Below, in pieces: positions 36,317 to 46,394 of a stretch of 64,000 nucleotides of DNA. The notes beneath the pieces were generated by a model. It saw only the letters and a program-made list of their open reading frames with translations, had not been told where the DNA came from and searched no databases. Each line of letters begins with the position of its first letter. The first letter of the stretch is position 1. The position numbers and the translations under genes were made by a program. The DNA comes from Saprolegnia diclina VS20 (lineage: Eukaryota > Oomycota > Saprolegniomycetes > Saprolegniales > Saprolegniaceae): positions 858,707-922,706 of the forward strand of contig NW_008246068.1 in assembly GCF_000281045.1 (NCBI RefSeq), given 5' to 3'.

Positions 36317-37914
36317 CGGCGGTCGACCTTCGAACCTCGTTTTTAAAGGCAGTCGGCGGTTCGGATACGATGGCACATGTGTATCCGGACGATCCAGAAA
36401 TAGCCGTATCACGGTCTTTCTACGCGACACAATGTCCGTAAACAGGTATTTGTACCCGACTGCGCACGCTGCATTTGTGGGACAACTAAATCGTTCATGC
36501 ACTTGATCTCCAACTGTGTTACCGGTACCTTTGATGCAGTGATGAATTGTACATCTTTCGTATACAAACATCGCAGTTATTACGAATCTTGCACTCTACT
36601 TGGGACCCCGACTAGGACTCAAATGCATCAGCGGTGGACAATGCGGGCCACCTCAATAGTAGTACTTTCTACGTACTAGCAACCTTTGTGGACTAACGTT
36701 GGCCATGCTCTGTGGCAACTCTGTAGAAATGACTTTGCACGGAATGCAAATAATGAATGGTTATCGGTACAACAACTGTAAGACAGGGTTTCCACTGCTA
36801 GAGCGTCAACGAACATCTCCTTCTGAGACGAAGTTTGAGGTCCGGTGGCGGTAGAGACCGCAACGCCTTGCACGAGCATTGCAGTCGGCGCGTTGCAACC
36901 GTCCAAATTAGCCGCAAGACAGAGGACTGGAGTTATGCTACGCGCCACATGGAAGAGGACCCCCGTAAGTGATCGGCGTCATCACACCACGACGCGTGCA
37001 TACAAAGGACTGCAAGGTCTCGTCGGCTTCGGACACAAGTTTGTACGCTGCAAGTATTACGCCGTACCAACAGCGCCCCAGCCAACGCATTGGTGTCGTC
37101 CAGTCTTTCGCAGTACCCAATAAGAACATATACGCGTACCCTACACCGTGCATGGGTCCCTACACTTTCTCGCAGTGCATGCACCCAACGGTGTGAGCCC
37201 GCGTCGCAGCCGCAAAGCCACACGGCGCATAAGACCAACCCTAGCAGCACAAGCACTGTTGCTTTGCTCGCCTTGACTTGCCATTGCCAAGCTAACAACG
37301 AATGGCTTCCTCAGCTTCCGCGTCATTCGACTTTCGACGTGGCGCCAACTTCTGTGGTTCACACTGGGCCAAGGTGATCCAAAGGAGGGTTGTACTACTC
37401 TTCCCAGCGTCGCTGCGTGCACTCGGTGACAAAACTGTGGTGCTCACACCGAGAGAGGCCACTGCATCATCATCCGCACCCGCCTTGTAGCGTCGTCGTC
37501 GTGCATGGCCAGGGCGAGTGCGTGCAGTGTGGTACCAACCTTGGCCGCCAACGGCAACTTGACGACCCGACCAGGCCGTCGCCGAGTGTCTCGCCGTGTG
37601 ACCGACGCCGTTGCATGGATGAGGGGGCTCAACGACTGGCATCGTCACCCGCGTCGTGCAAATTACGTGGCTGCCATCGAACGCACGTGGCGTCTGTATC
37701 TTGGGGCGCCGCGATCTTGCTGGCCAACTGTTTGCATGACATACGGACCCACGGCGCGGTCGCCGCCATCGGATTGGTGCAGACCTACTCAAATCACCAA
37801 CTCACCGCTCCCGTCGCGCTGTGACACACTACAATAGTACGCCGCCGTCGTCCAAGTTTTCCAATTCTGAAGAGCTTTTCACTTTTGCATTTGCCTTCAA
37901 GCCTTCAAGTCAAC
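36317..37914. other. 1.6-kb intergenic region without a confident gene
   Basis: Many short overlapping frames on both strands and none with a family signature. The most suggestive is a minus frame near 37298-36933 with a hydrophobic start (TVLVLLGLVLCAVWLC) that could be a signal peptide or membrane helix, but no coding continuation could be supported. Confidence 0.45.
37879..37895 (+). promoter_or_regulatory. candidate initiator/FPR core promoter element of the 5'-nucleotidase gene
   Basis: TCACTTTTGCATTTGCC lies 20 bp before the start codon. It resembles the oomycete initiator plus flanking promoter region and the element at 44770-44786 before the right Kazal gene. Confidence 0.45.
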
Positions 37915-39516
37915 ATGCAACTTGCCGTGCTCTTCTCGCTTGCCGCGAGCGTCCTTGGCGCCAACTGCGCCAACAGCTCCGTGGTGACGCGCCCCCCGAC
38001 CGCGTCGCTTCAGATCCTCTCGTACAACGACGTGTACGAGATGAAGCCGGAGGACGATGCGACCCAGCACGGTGTGCTCGTCGGCGGCCCGTCCCGCGTT
38101 GTGCCGCTCGTCCACACCATGCGCAAGAACTTTGAGAACAGTTTGGTCATCTTTGCGGGCGACACCATGTCGCCGTCGCTCTGGTCCGGTCAGTTCAAGG
38201 GTCTCCAGATGATCGAGGCTCACAATGCGCTCGGTGTCGACTTTGCGTGCCTCGGCAACCACGAGTTTGACTTTGGCATTGACGCTTTCCTCAACGTCTC
38301 AAAGGCCTCCAAGTTTCCTTGGCTCAACGCCAACGCGTTCGAAAAGTCGACCGGCAAGCTCCTCCGCGAGACGATCCCGAACGCCGTCAAGACGCTGACG
38401 TCGCCGACGATGGGCACGATCAAGATCGGCGCGTTCGGCGTCATGTACGACATGAAGGACAGCTCCAAGGGCATGTACTGGACCGACCCGATCGCGGCGG
38501 CGAAGGAGCAGGTCAAGTACCTTCGCGAAGTCGAGAAGGTTGACATGGTCATCGCGCTCACGCACCAGCTCTGGGACGACGACAACCGCTTCTCGCAGGA
38601 CGTCAAGGGCGTCGACATCATCTACGGCGGCCACGACCACTCGGCGATGCTGCAGTCGACCTTTGGCGCGTGGTACCTCAAGTCGGATTTGAACTTCCGC
38701 TCCGTGTGGGTCTCGGACATCAAGTACTACAGCCCGTCGACCGAAGGCAAGAACAAGTACGCGCCGTTCATCAAGCAGAGCCACAAGAACCTTGCGATCA
38801 CCGGCGATATGCCGACGGACGAAGCGTTCGAAGGCGTCATTGCGAATTACGAAACCAAGATCGCTGCGCTCTTCAACCGTGTGATTGGCTCGCTCTGCGC
38901 CGAGACCGACCTCACCAAGAAGGCCGTTCGGTTCGGGGAAGCGCCGATTGGCAACTTTTTCGCCGACGCGTACAAGTCGTTCTACGGCAAGGTCGATGTC
39001 GAAGTCGGCGTCATGAACGGCGGTGGCATCCGCACTGACAAGGTCTGGGAAGCCAAGCCGCTCACGCTCGGTGACGTTGTGTCGTGGTCGCCCTTTGGTG
39101 ACATGATGGTCGCTATCAAGACGGACGGCGCCAACTTTAAGACGTTCCTCAAGTTTATCATGAATGGCAGCTGCGGCGAGCGCACCGTCGCTGAGAACGG
39201 GTACTTTGCGCACGTCGCGGGTCTGTCGTACAAGATCAAGTGCCTTGGCGCCAAGAACGCTGAAGTCTCGGAGCTCAAGTGGATGTCGGCCAAGCGCAGC
39301 GGCGACGTCAAGGACGACGACGTGTTCCATGTCGTCACGTCCGAGAACGTCAAGGGCCAGTTTGACCAGTCGGGCGCCAAGAGCACCTTTGTCGTGTCGC
39401 CCAACGAAGCCTCGCGCGTTGATATGCTCTTGGAAGAGTACATTGCGGCGCTTCCGGATCGCAGCGTGTGCCCCAAGGCCGAAGGCCGCGCCGAAGTCAT
39501 TCCGTTCACCAACTAA
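37915..39516 (+). CDS. secreted 5'-nucleotidase / metallophosphoesterase family protein
   Basis: Single exon of 533 residues. The signal peptide is MQLAVLFSLAASVLG. The N-terminal calcineurin-like metallophosphatase domain has LSYNDVYEMKP (about 36-45), FAGDTMSPS, LGNHEFDFG (about 113-121) and YGGHDH, the two-metal ligands. The C-terminal 5'-nucleotidase domain has the GVMNGGGIRTD substrate-binding segment and the SPFGDMMV motif. Family members dephosphorylate extracellular nucleotides to nucleosides. The first metal motif reads NDVYE rather than the usual NDxHG, a variant also common in relatives. The C-terminus is hydrophilic, so no GPI anchor is predicted. Export suggests phosphate or purine scavenging, or removal of extracellular ATP/AMP. 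Confidence 0.9.
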   Translation: MQLAVLFSLAASVLGANCANSSVVTRPPTASLQILSYNDVYEMKPEDDATQHGVLVGGPSRVVPLVHTMRKNFENSLVIFAGDTMSPSLWSGQFKGLQMIEAHNALGVDFACLGNHEFDFGIDAFLNVSKASKFPWLNANAFEKSTGKLLRETIPNAVKTLTSPTMGTIKIGAFGVMYDMKDSSKGMYWTDPIAAAKEQVKYLREVEKVDMVIALTHQLWDDDNRFSQDVKGVDIIYGGHDHSAMLQSTFGAWYLKSDLNFRSVWVSDIKYYSPSTEGKNKYAPFIKQSHKNLAITGDMPTDEAFEGVIANYETKIAALFNRVIGSLCAETDLTKKAVRFGEAPIGNFFADAYKSFYGKVDVEVGVMNGGGIRTDKVWEAKPLTLGDVVSWSPFGDMMVAIKTDGANFKTFLKFIMNGSCGERTVAENGYFAHVAGLSYKIKCLGAKNAEVSELKWMSAKRSGDVKDDDVFHVVTSENVKGQFDQSGAKSTFVVSPNEASRVDMLLEEYIAALPDRSVCPKAEGRAEVIPFTN

Positions 39517-40810
39517 GTCAACACGAAACGCAGTGTACCATACATGCATTTTGTGTCGTTACCAGCGCATCTTTAGTCAGCACTGCTGACAAAAGAATGC
39601 TCTGCGCAAGGATGGCCGAATTGGAACTGTGGTGGAGGCTCAATCCTCACAATTCACCGTCCTGTGTTTGTCGTTTGTCGTGCTGAAGTTGCTCTGGAGA
39701 TCGATAGGAAGAGGGTCTTTGAACTCTGGACAAGCATTGCTGGACGAGTGGCTCGTGGCCGATTACTACATTACCATGGATGATATTAGACGGGCCGTGC
39801 GGTGCCCCATGGACCAAAGACACGCGACAGCCGATGCGAATCCTGCCTCGTGGTCTTCACACGCCGCACTCTTATTCGACCAGCACAGATGGAGCCTTCG
39901 GCAAAGACCAAAGCGCTAGTGTGCCCCTATATGCCAAAATGCTGGCTACGAGAACACCGTGGCGAGCATCGCAATCGTTCTCATTCGAGCGATTTCCACG
40001 TACCGCTGAAACGGGTGTTACGGCTTGTTGAAAACATGTGCTAACGGGCTCAAGCTGCATGTCACATGTTGAGCGGTGGAGATATGGATGGACCGCGTCA
40101 CTGGACCGCCACACGAACGAGACAGTGGCCAATTCATATAGTTTCAAGTCCGCGAGTAGTATAACCTGGTACCGAGGGCGTACGTCCCGACGCAGTAAAC
40201 GCGTGCTGCTGCGTTTTATAGCATTCCAACGCTCCAGATTGCACCACGCGCCAATGATACATGTACGGCCGCCTGTTGCGATCACTCGTAGCGCGTCTCG
40301 CGTCATATGGCTCGAAACGCAAGTGCATGCAAGATCGCGCACAACCGGCGCACTGGACGTTGAAGTGTCGGCTGACGTAAATACGCGCCGCAACATCGCA
40401 AGGAGCAAGGAAGCCACCCAACACGAATCCACATACCTCCACGACGCCCAGCTGCACGACGCCTTCTCTTGCAAGTCATAATGTGAGTGCAGTGACGGGC
40501 TCCCGACGCTGACGCGCCGACCTACGGCCGTGCTGATGTGGGTGCCTCGGGCGGTGTACTGCGGTCCGTCGTCACGCGTCGCGGCTCCTGTCCGTAGACA
40601 TCGAATTACGGCATGAATGCTCATTGGTCCATGGCCGCGTTTTCCTCGTGTCGAAGCCCGCACCTAGCTGGACAAGCAGCGCCGACGTGTCCCAGCACTC
40701 GGTGTAATTGAATATGTCTCGGTACACGCTGGATCTACTTGGTCCATCGACTGTGCGTATGCCTCTACCGACATCAACGCCGTCGGCGAAACCAGTTTTT
40801 GTATCGCCCT
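39517..40810. other. intergenic, no confident gene
   Basis: A 263-codon minus frame (39872-40663) and a 147-codon plus frame (40038-40481) overlap each other. Both are rich in Arg, Ser and Cys, have no motif, and look like chance frames in GC-rich DNA. Confidence 0.5.
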
Positions 40811-42133
40811 ATGCAGCACGTAGCGTTCGAGTGTTCGCCGTTGGGCCCGACAGCCACCGACCACTGGAACGACGCCAGCGTTGAAGCGTGCGTCGAGACC
40901 ATCCAGGCCGTTGAAGCCGTCCGCGCATACCCCGTCTACGGCGTCTACACGGACCCCAAATCCGGCGCGAGCATGACGCTGCACGCGGGCCACGAGCCGG
41001 GCAACGACGCCAACTACTCCATGTGCGGCCACACACAGCTCCGCGCGTCGCTCGCCGAGGCCGCAGCGTGCTTCCAGCGCCTCAATTCGCACGAAGCCGA
41101 GTCGTTTGTCGCGATGCTGGGGCGCCCTATTCTCGGCAGCACGACGCTGTACACGCTCATGGAGCCGAGCGAAGAGAGCCCGATGCAGTACACGGGTATC
41201 GAGTGGACAGCGTTCGAGGCGCCGCGGCTCGGCGACTCGACACCGATCCGGGACCTTTGCTACCTCGAGAGCCAAAACCAGTTTTTCCACCAAGGCGAGC
41301 AGCGCCACGGGTGGGTCCGGTCGCTCCACTCGATCGACGTCGACGCGTGTCCGCCGTTTGCAGAAAACATTTACCGCGCCGAGATCTACCAGTCGGGCCA
41401 AGTGTTTGTGCAGTCGGGCACGCCCGGCGTCCTCGACTGCTACTCGCTGTGCTCGATCGACCTCAAGTACACGCTGCCCGAGCCCGATCACATGACGTAC
41501 CTCACCAAGTGGGTCACGCAGATGCTCCAACTGCATACGCACATTGCGATGCAGCGCGCCGCGTGCGCCCGCGCCGTGCACTCGGCCGTCCAAGACGCTA
41601 CGAACCATCACTTTGTCTGCCCGACGTGCGACGAGACGCTTGCGCTCTCGAAAGCGACTTGTCGCGAGTGCGCCCGCCCGATTTGCGAAAAGTGCCACCC
41701 GAAATGGAGCCTCACGAGCATGTGGCGGCGCCTCAACAAGAGCCAAGTGTGCGTCGAGTGCAGTGAAGAGCTGCGCGGCGTGAGTCTCCTCGAGCGCAAC
41801 ACAACGTCCGAGTCGTGGGAGTGCACGACGCGGTCCACGATTGGGAGCGCGGCGAGCACCGAGACGACTCTGCGAAAGCGCCCGAGCAGTTTGGTCGCCA
41901 ACTACGTGGCATCCGCCCGGGACCTCGAGACAGTCTGGATCGACGTCTCGTCGATCGACTCGTCTGCCGCCCAGACGCCAACCGGCGATGACATTCCAGT
42001 CGCCCGCGCCGCCAAGCCCCGCGACGAAGTCAAGCTACACGAACTCCTCGACAGCTATCACGCCAAAAAGCTGATCGAAGACCCGCGCGTGCAGCAGCTA
42101 TATAAGGACCTCCTGGCCCTCGACAGGTCATAG
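40811..42133 (+). CDS. START-like domain plus FYVE-type zinc-finger protein
   Basis: About 440 residues from the ATG at 40811; the frame is open further upstream and a missing 5' exon is possible. The N-terminal half has the oomycete START-like pattern (IRDLCYLESQNQF, GWVRSLHSID, VFVQSGTPGVLDCYSLCSID), a presumed lipid-binding domain. Residues about 268-325 form a treble-clef zinc finger with CPTC, CREC, CEKC and CVEC pairs, like the FYVE-related fingers of the large oomycete START-FYVE family. The acidic, Ser/Thr-rich tail ends KLIEDPRVQQLYKDLLALD. FYVE fingers bind phosphatidylinositol 3-phosphate on endosomes; here the R(R/K)HHCR-type basic patch is not obvious, so membrane targeting is inferred. 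Confidence 0.8.
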   Translation: MQHVAFECSPLGPTATDHWNDASVEACVETIQAVEAVRAYPVYGVYTDPKSGASMTLHAGHEPGNDANYSMCGHTQLRASLAEAAACFQRLNSHEAESFVAMLGRPILGSTTLYTLMEPSEESPMQYTGIEWTAFEAPRLGDSTPIRDLCYLESQNQFFHQGEQRHGWVRSLHSIDVDACPPFAENIYRAEIYQSGQVFVQSGTPGVLDCYSLCSIDLKYTLPEPDHMTYLTKWVTQMLQLHTHIAMQRAACARAVHSAVQDATNHHFVCPTCDETLALSKATCRECARPICEKCHPKWSLTSMWRRLNKSQVCVECSEELRGVSLLERNTTSESWECTTRSTIGSAASTETTLRKRPSSLVANYVASARDLETVWIDVSSIDSSAAQTPTGDDIPVARAAKPRDEVKLHELLDSYHAKKLIEDPRVQQLYKDLLALDRS

Positions 42134-42262
42134 TCTATCGACTACATACATATATAACTATACCCGCCAACTCGATTGTGGTGACAAACAATGTCGTGAC
42201 CGAACGTCGAGGAAGACTCGCAGAGCACAATGGCGCGACCTTTCATTGTAGAGACGATGTGT

Positions 42263-43599
42263 CCTCCCTCTTGCCATTTGCCGCTGCTCAACAACCCGAC
42301 GCTGGAAGTACAACATGCAATTTGGCTTAACAATAGAGAAAGTAGTGGATAAAGGGATCCCTGGATCGACACGCTCGTCAGTACACTGGTAGTACCTCGC
42401 GTGCGCTCGAGTTGGCGCCTACTTCTTGCAGACGCCAATGCTGCGGAACGTGAGCTCGGGCTGCTTGCACACGGCCTTGCTAAACTCGCACCAGTTGCTG
42501 TACGTGCGCTTGTCGGACGCGCAGATCGGGTCGTAGCTGCGCATGCACGCGTAGTTGCACTTGCAGTCGCCGGTCGCCGCGAGGAGAATGCTCGGGTTGC
42601 GGCACTGCGCGGCTTCGAGGAGGCACTTGTTGGCGTACGTGACCCAGTTGGAGCCGCACACGGGCTCGTACATCTTGTTGCATGCATCCGAACACGATGG
42701 CTTGGGCGTCGGCGTCGGCAGCTTGCACGGTCCGTCGCGCGCGCGCGTCAGCGACGGGTTCTTGCACGCGGCAATGTTGAGCTCACACTCGTTCGAGTAC
42801 GTCTTGCCGTCCGAGCCGCACACGGGGCGGTAGATCTCGAGGCAGTAGCGCGGGCACTCGGCCGTCTCCCATCCGCACGCCGTCGCGTTGGCCATCGTGA
42901 GACCCGGGATCTTGCACGCCGCGACGTCGAGCTCGCACTTGTTGGAGTACGTCACACGGTCCGAGCCACACACGGGCTGGTAGTACATCGGGCACACCGC
43001 GATGGGGCAGTCGGTCGGCGCGCTCAGCGACACGACAGTCGAAGCAGCGAGCATGGTCAAGTAGATGGAAGCCACCATGGTTTGGAGAAGAGGCAAATTG
43101 AAAAGTGAGTCGAGAGGGCCGTCGCGATCGAAAAAACGTGGCGCAACGACAGCACAGTAGCCCTCGGCCATCCACCTCATGCGACAGAGCTCTTGAGTGA
43201 TCACATACGCGTCCACGCCGGCTGGTGCACATCGTGCGGAGGACACCGTCCCATGCGTCTCTCTGCGCCTCGATCGCGCGTTGTGCGCTCTCGTCGAGCA
43301 ACGTCGTGTCTCGGGCGTCTCTACGACACGGGAGAGGTATCTCCGCGGTAGGAACTGCGTCTCGTGTTTTCCCAGTTGCACCCAAAGCTCCTAGAGAGCG
43401 CTAGAAACAACTAGTCCTTTGACGCGACAGCCTCCAGAAGAGCACGCGTAAACCAAGCACGCAAGTGTCATTGCTTTGGCGCTGGGACATCGCTTGGAAG
43501 GGGTGACCAGATTTGATAGGCATGATAGTCGTCAACGAGTCGCAGGTTGCGCCGGCGTACTACATGAGACAAGCGACGGCCTTTCCTGCAGCCAACGCG
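42263..43599. repeat. left arm of a large inverted repeat
   Basis: This stretch is nearly the reverse complement of 44255-45615. Homology begins at the CCTCCCTCTTGCC block near 42263, covers the whole Kazal gene and both flanks, and runs to the assembly gap, where the two ends (GCCAACGCG and CGCGTTGGC) mirror each other exactly. Arms differ by scattered substitutions and about 24 bp of small insertions in the right arm. Confidence 0.9.
42419..43078 (-). CDS. secreted four-domain Kazal-type protease inhibitor, left copy
   Basis: Single exon, 219 residues. The start is the ATG opening the signal peptide VASIYLTMLAAS; the same frame stays open about 100 codons upstream without coding features. 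Four Kazal domains, each with PVCGSD/PICASD and TYSN/TYAN cores, are separated by short linkers, one of them LPTPTPKPS. Predicted P1 residues are Met, Glu, Lys and Arg. A TCACTTTTCAATTTGCC-like core promoter element is at 43108-43092 on the coding strand. It is a secreted serine-protease inhibitor and probable effector-type protein. It differs from the right copy at only two residues (14 Thr/Ala, 27 Ala/Thr). Confidence 0.9.
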   Translation of the reverse strand: MVASIYLTMLAASTVVSLSAPTDCPIAVCPMYYQPVCGSDRVTYSNKCELDVAACKIPGLTMANATACGWETAECPRYCLEIYRPVCGSDGKTYSNECELNIAACKNPSLTRARDGPCKLPTPTPKPSCSDACNKMYEPVCGSNWVTYANKCLLEAAQCRNPSILLAATGDCKCNYACMRSYDPICASDKRTYSNWCEFSKAVCKQPELTFRSIGVCKK

Positions 43600-44254
43600 N
43601 NNNNNNNNNNNNNNNNNNNNNNNNNNNNNNNNNNNNNNNNNNNNNNNNNNNNNNNNNNNNNNNNNNNNNNNNNNNNNNNNNNNNNNNNNNNNNNNNNNNN
43701 NNNNNNNNNNNNNNNNNNNNNNNNNNNNNNNNNNNNNNNNNNNNNNNNNNNNNNNNNNNNNNNNNNNNNNNNNNNNNNNNNNNNNNNNNNNNNNNNNNNN
43801 NNNNNNNNNNNNNNNNNNNNNNNNNNNNNNNNNNNNNNNNNNNNNNNNNNNNNNNNNNNNNNNNNNNNNNNNNNNNNNNNNNNNNNNNNNNNNNNNNNNN
43901 NNNNNNNNNNNNNNNNNNNNNNNNNNNNNNNNNNNNNNNNNNNNNNNNNNNNNNNNNNNNNNNNNNNNNNNNNNNNNNNNNNNNNNNNNNNNNNNNNNNN
44001 NNNNNNNNNNNNNNNNNNNNNNNNNNNNNNNNNNNNNNNNNNNNNNNNNNNNNNNNNNNNNNNNNNNNNNNNNNNNNNNNNNNNNNNNNNNNNNNNNNNN
44101 NNNNNNNNNNNNNNNNNNNNNNNNNNNNNNNNNNNNNNNNNNNNNNNNNNNNNNNNNNNNNNNNNNNNNNNNNNNNNNNNNNNNNNNNNNNNNNNNNNNN
44201 NNNNNNNNNNNNNNNNNNNNNNNNNNNNNNNNNNNNNNNNNNNNNNNNNNNNNN
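43600..44254. other. assembly gap, 655 N
   Basis: A run of N lies exactly at the symmetry centre of the inverted repeat. Its true content and size are unknown. Confidence 0.99.
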
Positions 44255-45615
44255 CGCGTTGGCTGCAGGAAAGGCCGTCGCTTGTCTCATGTAGTACGCC
44301 GGCGCAACCTGCGACTCGTTGACGACTATCATGCCTATCAAATCTGGTCACCCCTTCCAAGCGATGTCCCAGCGCCAAAGCAATGACACTTGCGTGCTTG
44401 GTTTACGCGTGCTCTTCTGGAGGCTGTCGCGTCAAAGGACTAGTTGTTTCTAGCGCTCTCTAGGAGCTTTGGGTGCAACTGGGAAAACACGAGACGCAGT
44501 TCCTACCGCGGAGATACCTCTCCCGTGTCGTAGAGACGCCCGAGACACGACGTTGCTCGACGAGAGCGCACAACGCGCGATCGGGGCGCAGAGAGACGCA
44601 TGGGACGGTGTCCTCCGCACGATGTGCACCAGCCGGCGTGGACGCGTATGTGCATCTGATCACTCGAGAGCTCTGTCGCATGACGTGGATGGGCGAGGGC
44701 TACTGTGTCGATACGCGATGGAGCCCTGTCGTTGCGCCACGTTTTTTCGATCGCGACGGCCCTCTCGACTCACTTTTCAATTTGCCTCTTCTCCAAACCA
44801 TGGTGGCTTCCATCTACTTGACCATGCTCGCTGCTTCGGCTGTCGTGTCGCTGAGCGCGCCGACCGACTGCCCCATCACGGTGTGCCCGATGTACTACCA
44901 GCCCGTATGTGGCTCGGACCGTGTGACGTACTCCAACAAGTGCGAGCTCGACGTCGCGGCGTGCAAGATCCCGGGTCTCACGATGGCCAACGCGACGGCG
45001 TGCGGATGGGAGACGGCCGAGTGCCCGCGCTACTGCCTCGAGATCTACCGCCCCGTGTGCGGCTCGGACGGCAAGACGTACTCGAACGAGTGTGAGCTCA
45101 ACATTGCCGCGTGCAAGAACCCGTCGCTGACGCGCGCGCGCGACGGACCGTGCAAGCTGCCGACGCCGACGCCCAAGCCATCGTGCTCGGACGCATGCAA
45201 CAAGATGTACGAGCCCGTGTGCGGCTCCAACTGGGTCACGTACGCCAACAAGTGCCTCCTCGAAGCCGCGCAGTGCCGCAACCCGAGCATTCTCCTCGCG
45301 GCGACCGGCGACTGCAAGTGCAACTACGCGTGCATGCGCAGCTACGACCCGATCTGCGCGTCCGACAAGCGCACGTACAGCAACTGGTGCGAGTTTAGCA
45401 AGGCCGTGTGCAAGCAGCCCGAGCTCACGTTCCGCAGCATTGGCGTCTGCAAGAAGTAGGCGCCAACTCGAGCACACACGAGGTACTACCAATGTACTGA
45501 CAAGCGTGTCGATCCAGGGATCCCTTTATCCACTACTTTCTCTATTGTTAAGCCAAATTGCATGTTGTACTTCCAGCGTCGGGTTGTTGAGCAGCGGCAA
45601 ATGGCAAGAGGGAGG
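44255..45615. repeat. right arm of the inverted repeat
   Basis: Mirror copy of 42263-43599. Homology ends after GGCAAGAGGGAGG near 45615, where the two flanks become unrelated. The differences, including extra codons upstream of the Kazal start (VHLI and VDTRWSP in the open upstream frame), show that the arms have diverged or represent two alleles. Confidence 0.9.
44800..45459 (+). CDS. secreted four-domain Kazal-type protease inhibitor, right copy
   Basis: 219 residues, single exon, with the same architecture as the copy at 42419-43078: signal peptide, four Kazal domains, predicted P1 residues Met, Glu, Lys and Arg, and C-terminus SIGVCKK. The core promoter-like TCACTTTTCAATTTGCC is at 44770-44786, 14 bp before the ATG. 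Both copies are intact. Whether they are two loci or two alleles brought together by assembly is open. Confidence 0.9.
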   Translation: MVASIYLTMLAASAVVSLSAPTDCPITVCPMYYQPVCGSDRVTYSNKCELDVAACKIPGLTMANATACGWETAECPRYCLEIYRPVCGSDGKTYSNECELNIAACKNPSLTRARDGPCKLPTPTPKPSCSDACNKMYEPVCGSNWVTYANKCLLEAAQCRNPSILLAATGDCKCNYACMRSYDPICASDKRTYSNWCEFSKAVCKQPELTFRSIGVCKK

Positions 45616-46394
45616 CCAGTGTCAAAATGTGATTATACCCAGCGCGTTTGATTTTCACCAGTAAAGATTTGAGTCTCGGCGGGTTTCATGGGTGCCAGCC
45701 AGCATGGACACGACTTGCAGTTGACTTCTCGAGTAGCTGTGTGCAGTACGCGCGAACCTGGTCATTTGCGCAGATAATGCGACCGGTCCTTCGACACCGG
45801 CTATGGTCGCTTCGATCCCTGAGCAACCCGGTGCCGGTACCCTCCGAATGCACCAGATTCCGATCACCGTGCTTTGCATTTGGCGTGCACGACAGGTGTC
45901 TCTTCTTCAAGTCGCAGTGAGTGACAGCAGCTCCTCTGCCCACAGCCGCTGCATCCGCTTTCCGGCATGTGGCCCAACAGAAAGCAACGGGTCGTAAATG
46001 GAGTACAAGGTTGATGCTCCGCCTCCATGGTCGTCAACCTGGTCGCGCCATGACGCGCCGATTTGCACGCGGGAGCCAGTCCTTCGAAACTCTCGGTCGC
46101 TGGATCGTTGCGGTGTCACGCTGCCACGTCACGGCGGCCGTCCACCCAGTACATGTACCAAGTGCAAAGCGCCCAGCGTCCACCAACCCAAGGGAACTTG
46201 ACCAACCTTACGACTGCAGCGAAGCATCGCCCCAGGGCTGCATGGCCGTCGCAACCACGATGCATACAACTAAACCTAATCCTTGTTGCGCATTACGAGA
46301 CCAATGAGTGTCTGTCCCGACTACTTCGGTCCGTGCTAGTCGTCTATGGTACATACGCGCATGCTTCTTCTTCTTTTGGCGCTGTCGACAGAGC
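45616..46394. other. intergenic, no gene seen
   Basis: Unique sequence right of the palindrome. Only short frames, none with motifs. Confidence 0.5.

Noticed and set aside
36933-37298. Minus frame with a signal-peptide-like start
   Set aside because: Hydrophobic N-terminus only; no conserved continuation in any frame and no convincing splice to neighbouring frames.
38299-39549. 416-codon minus-strand frame
   Set aside because: Antisense to the 5'-nucleotidase gene, which has clear catalytic motifs.
39872-40663. 263-codon minus-strand frame in a gene-poor stretch
   Set aside because: No motif, overlaps another frame on the opposite strand, and has a random-like composition rich in Arg, Ser and Cys.
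44473-44799. Upstream extension of the right Kazal frame (about 109 extra codons), and its mirror in the left copy
   Set aside because: The extension contains the core promoter element and precedes a clean signal peptide; it is more likely promoter/5' UTR.
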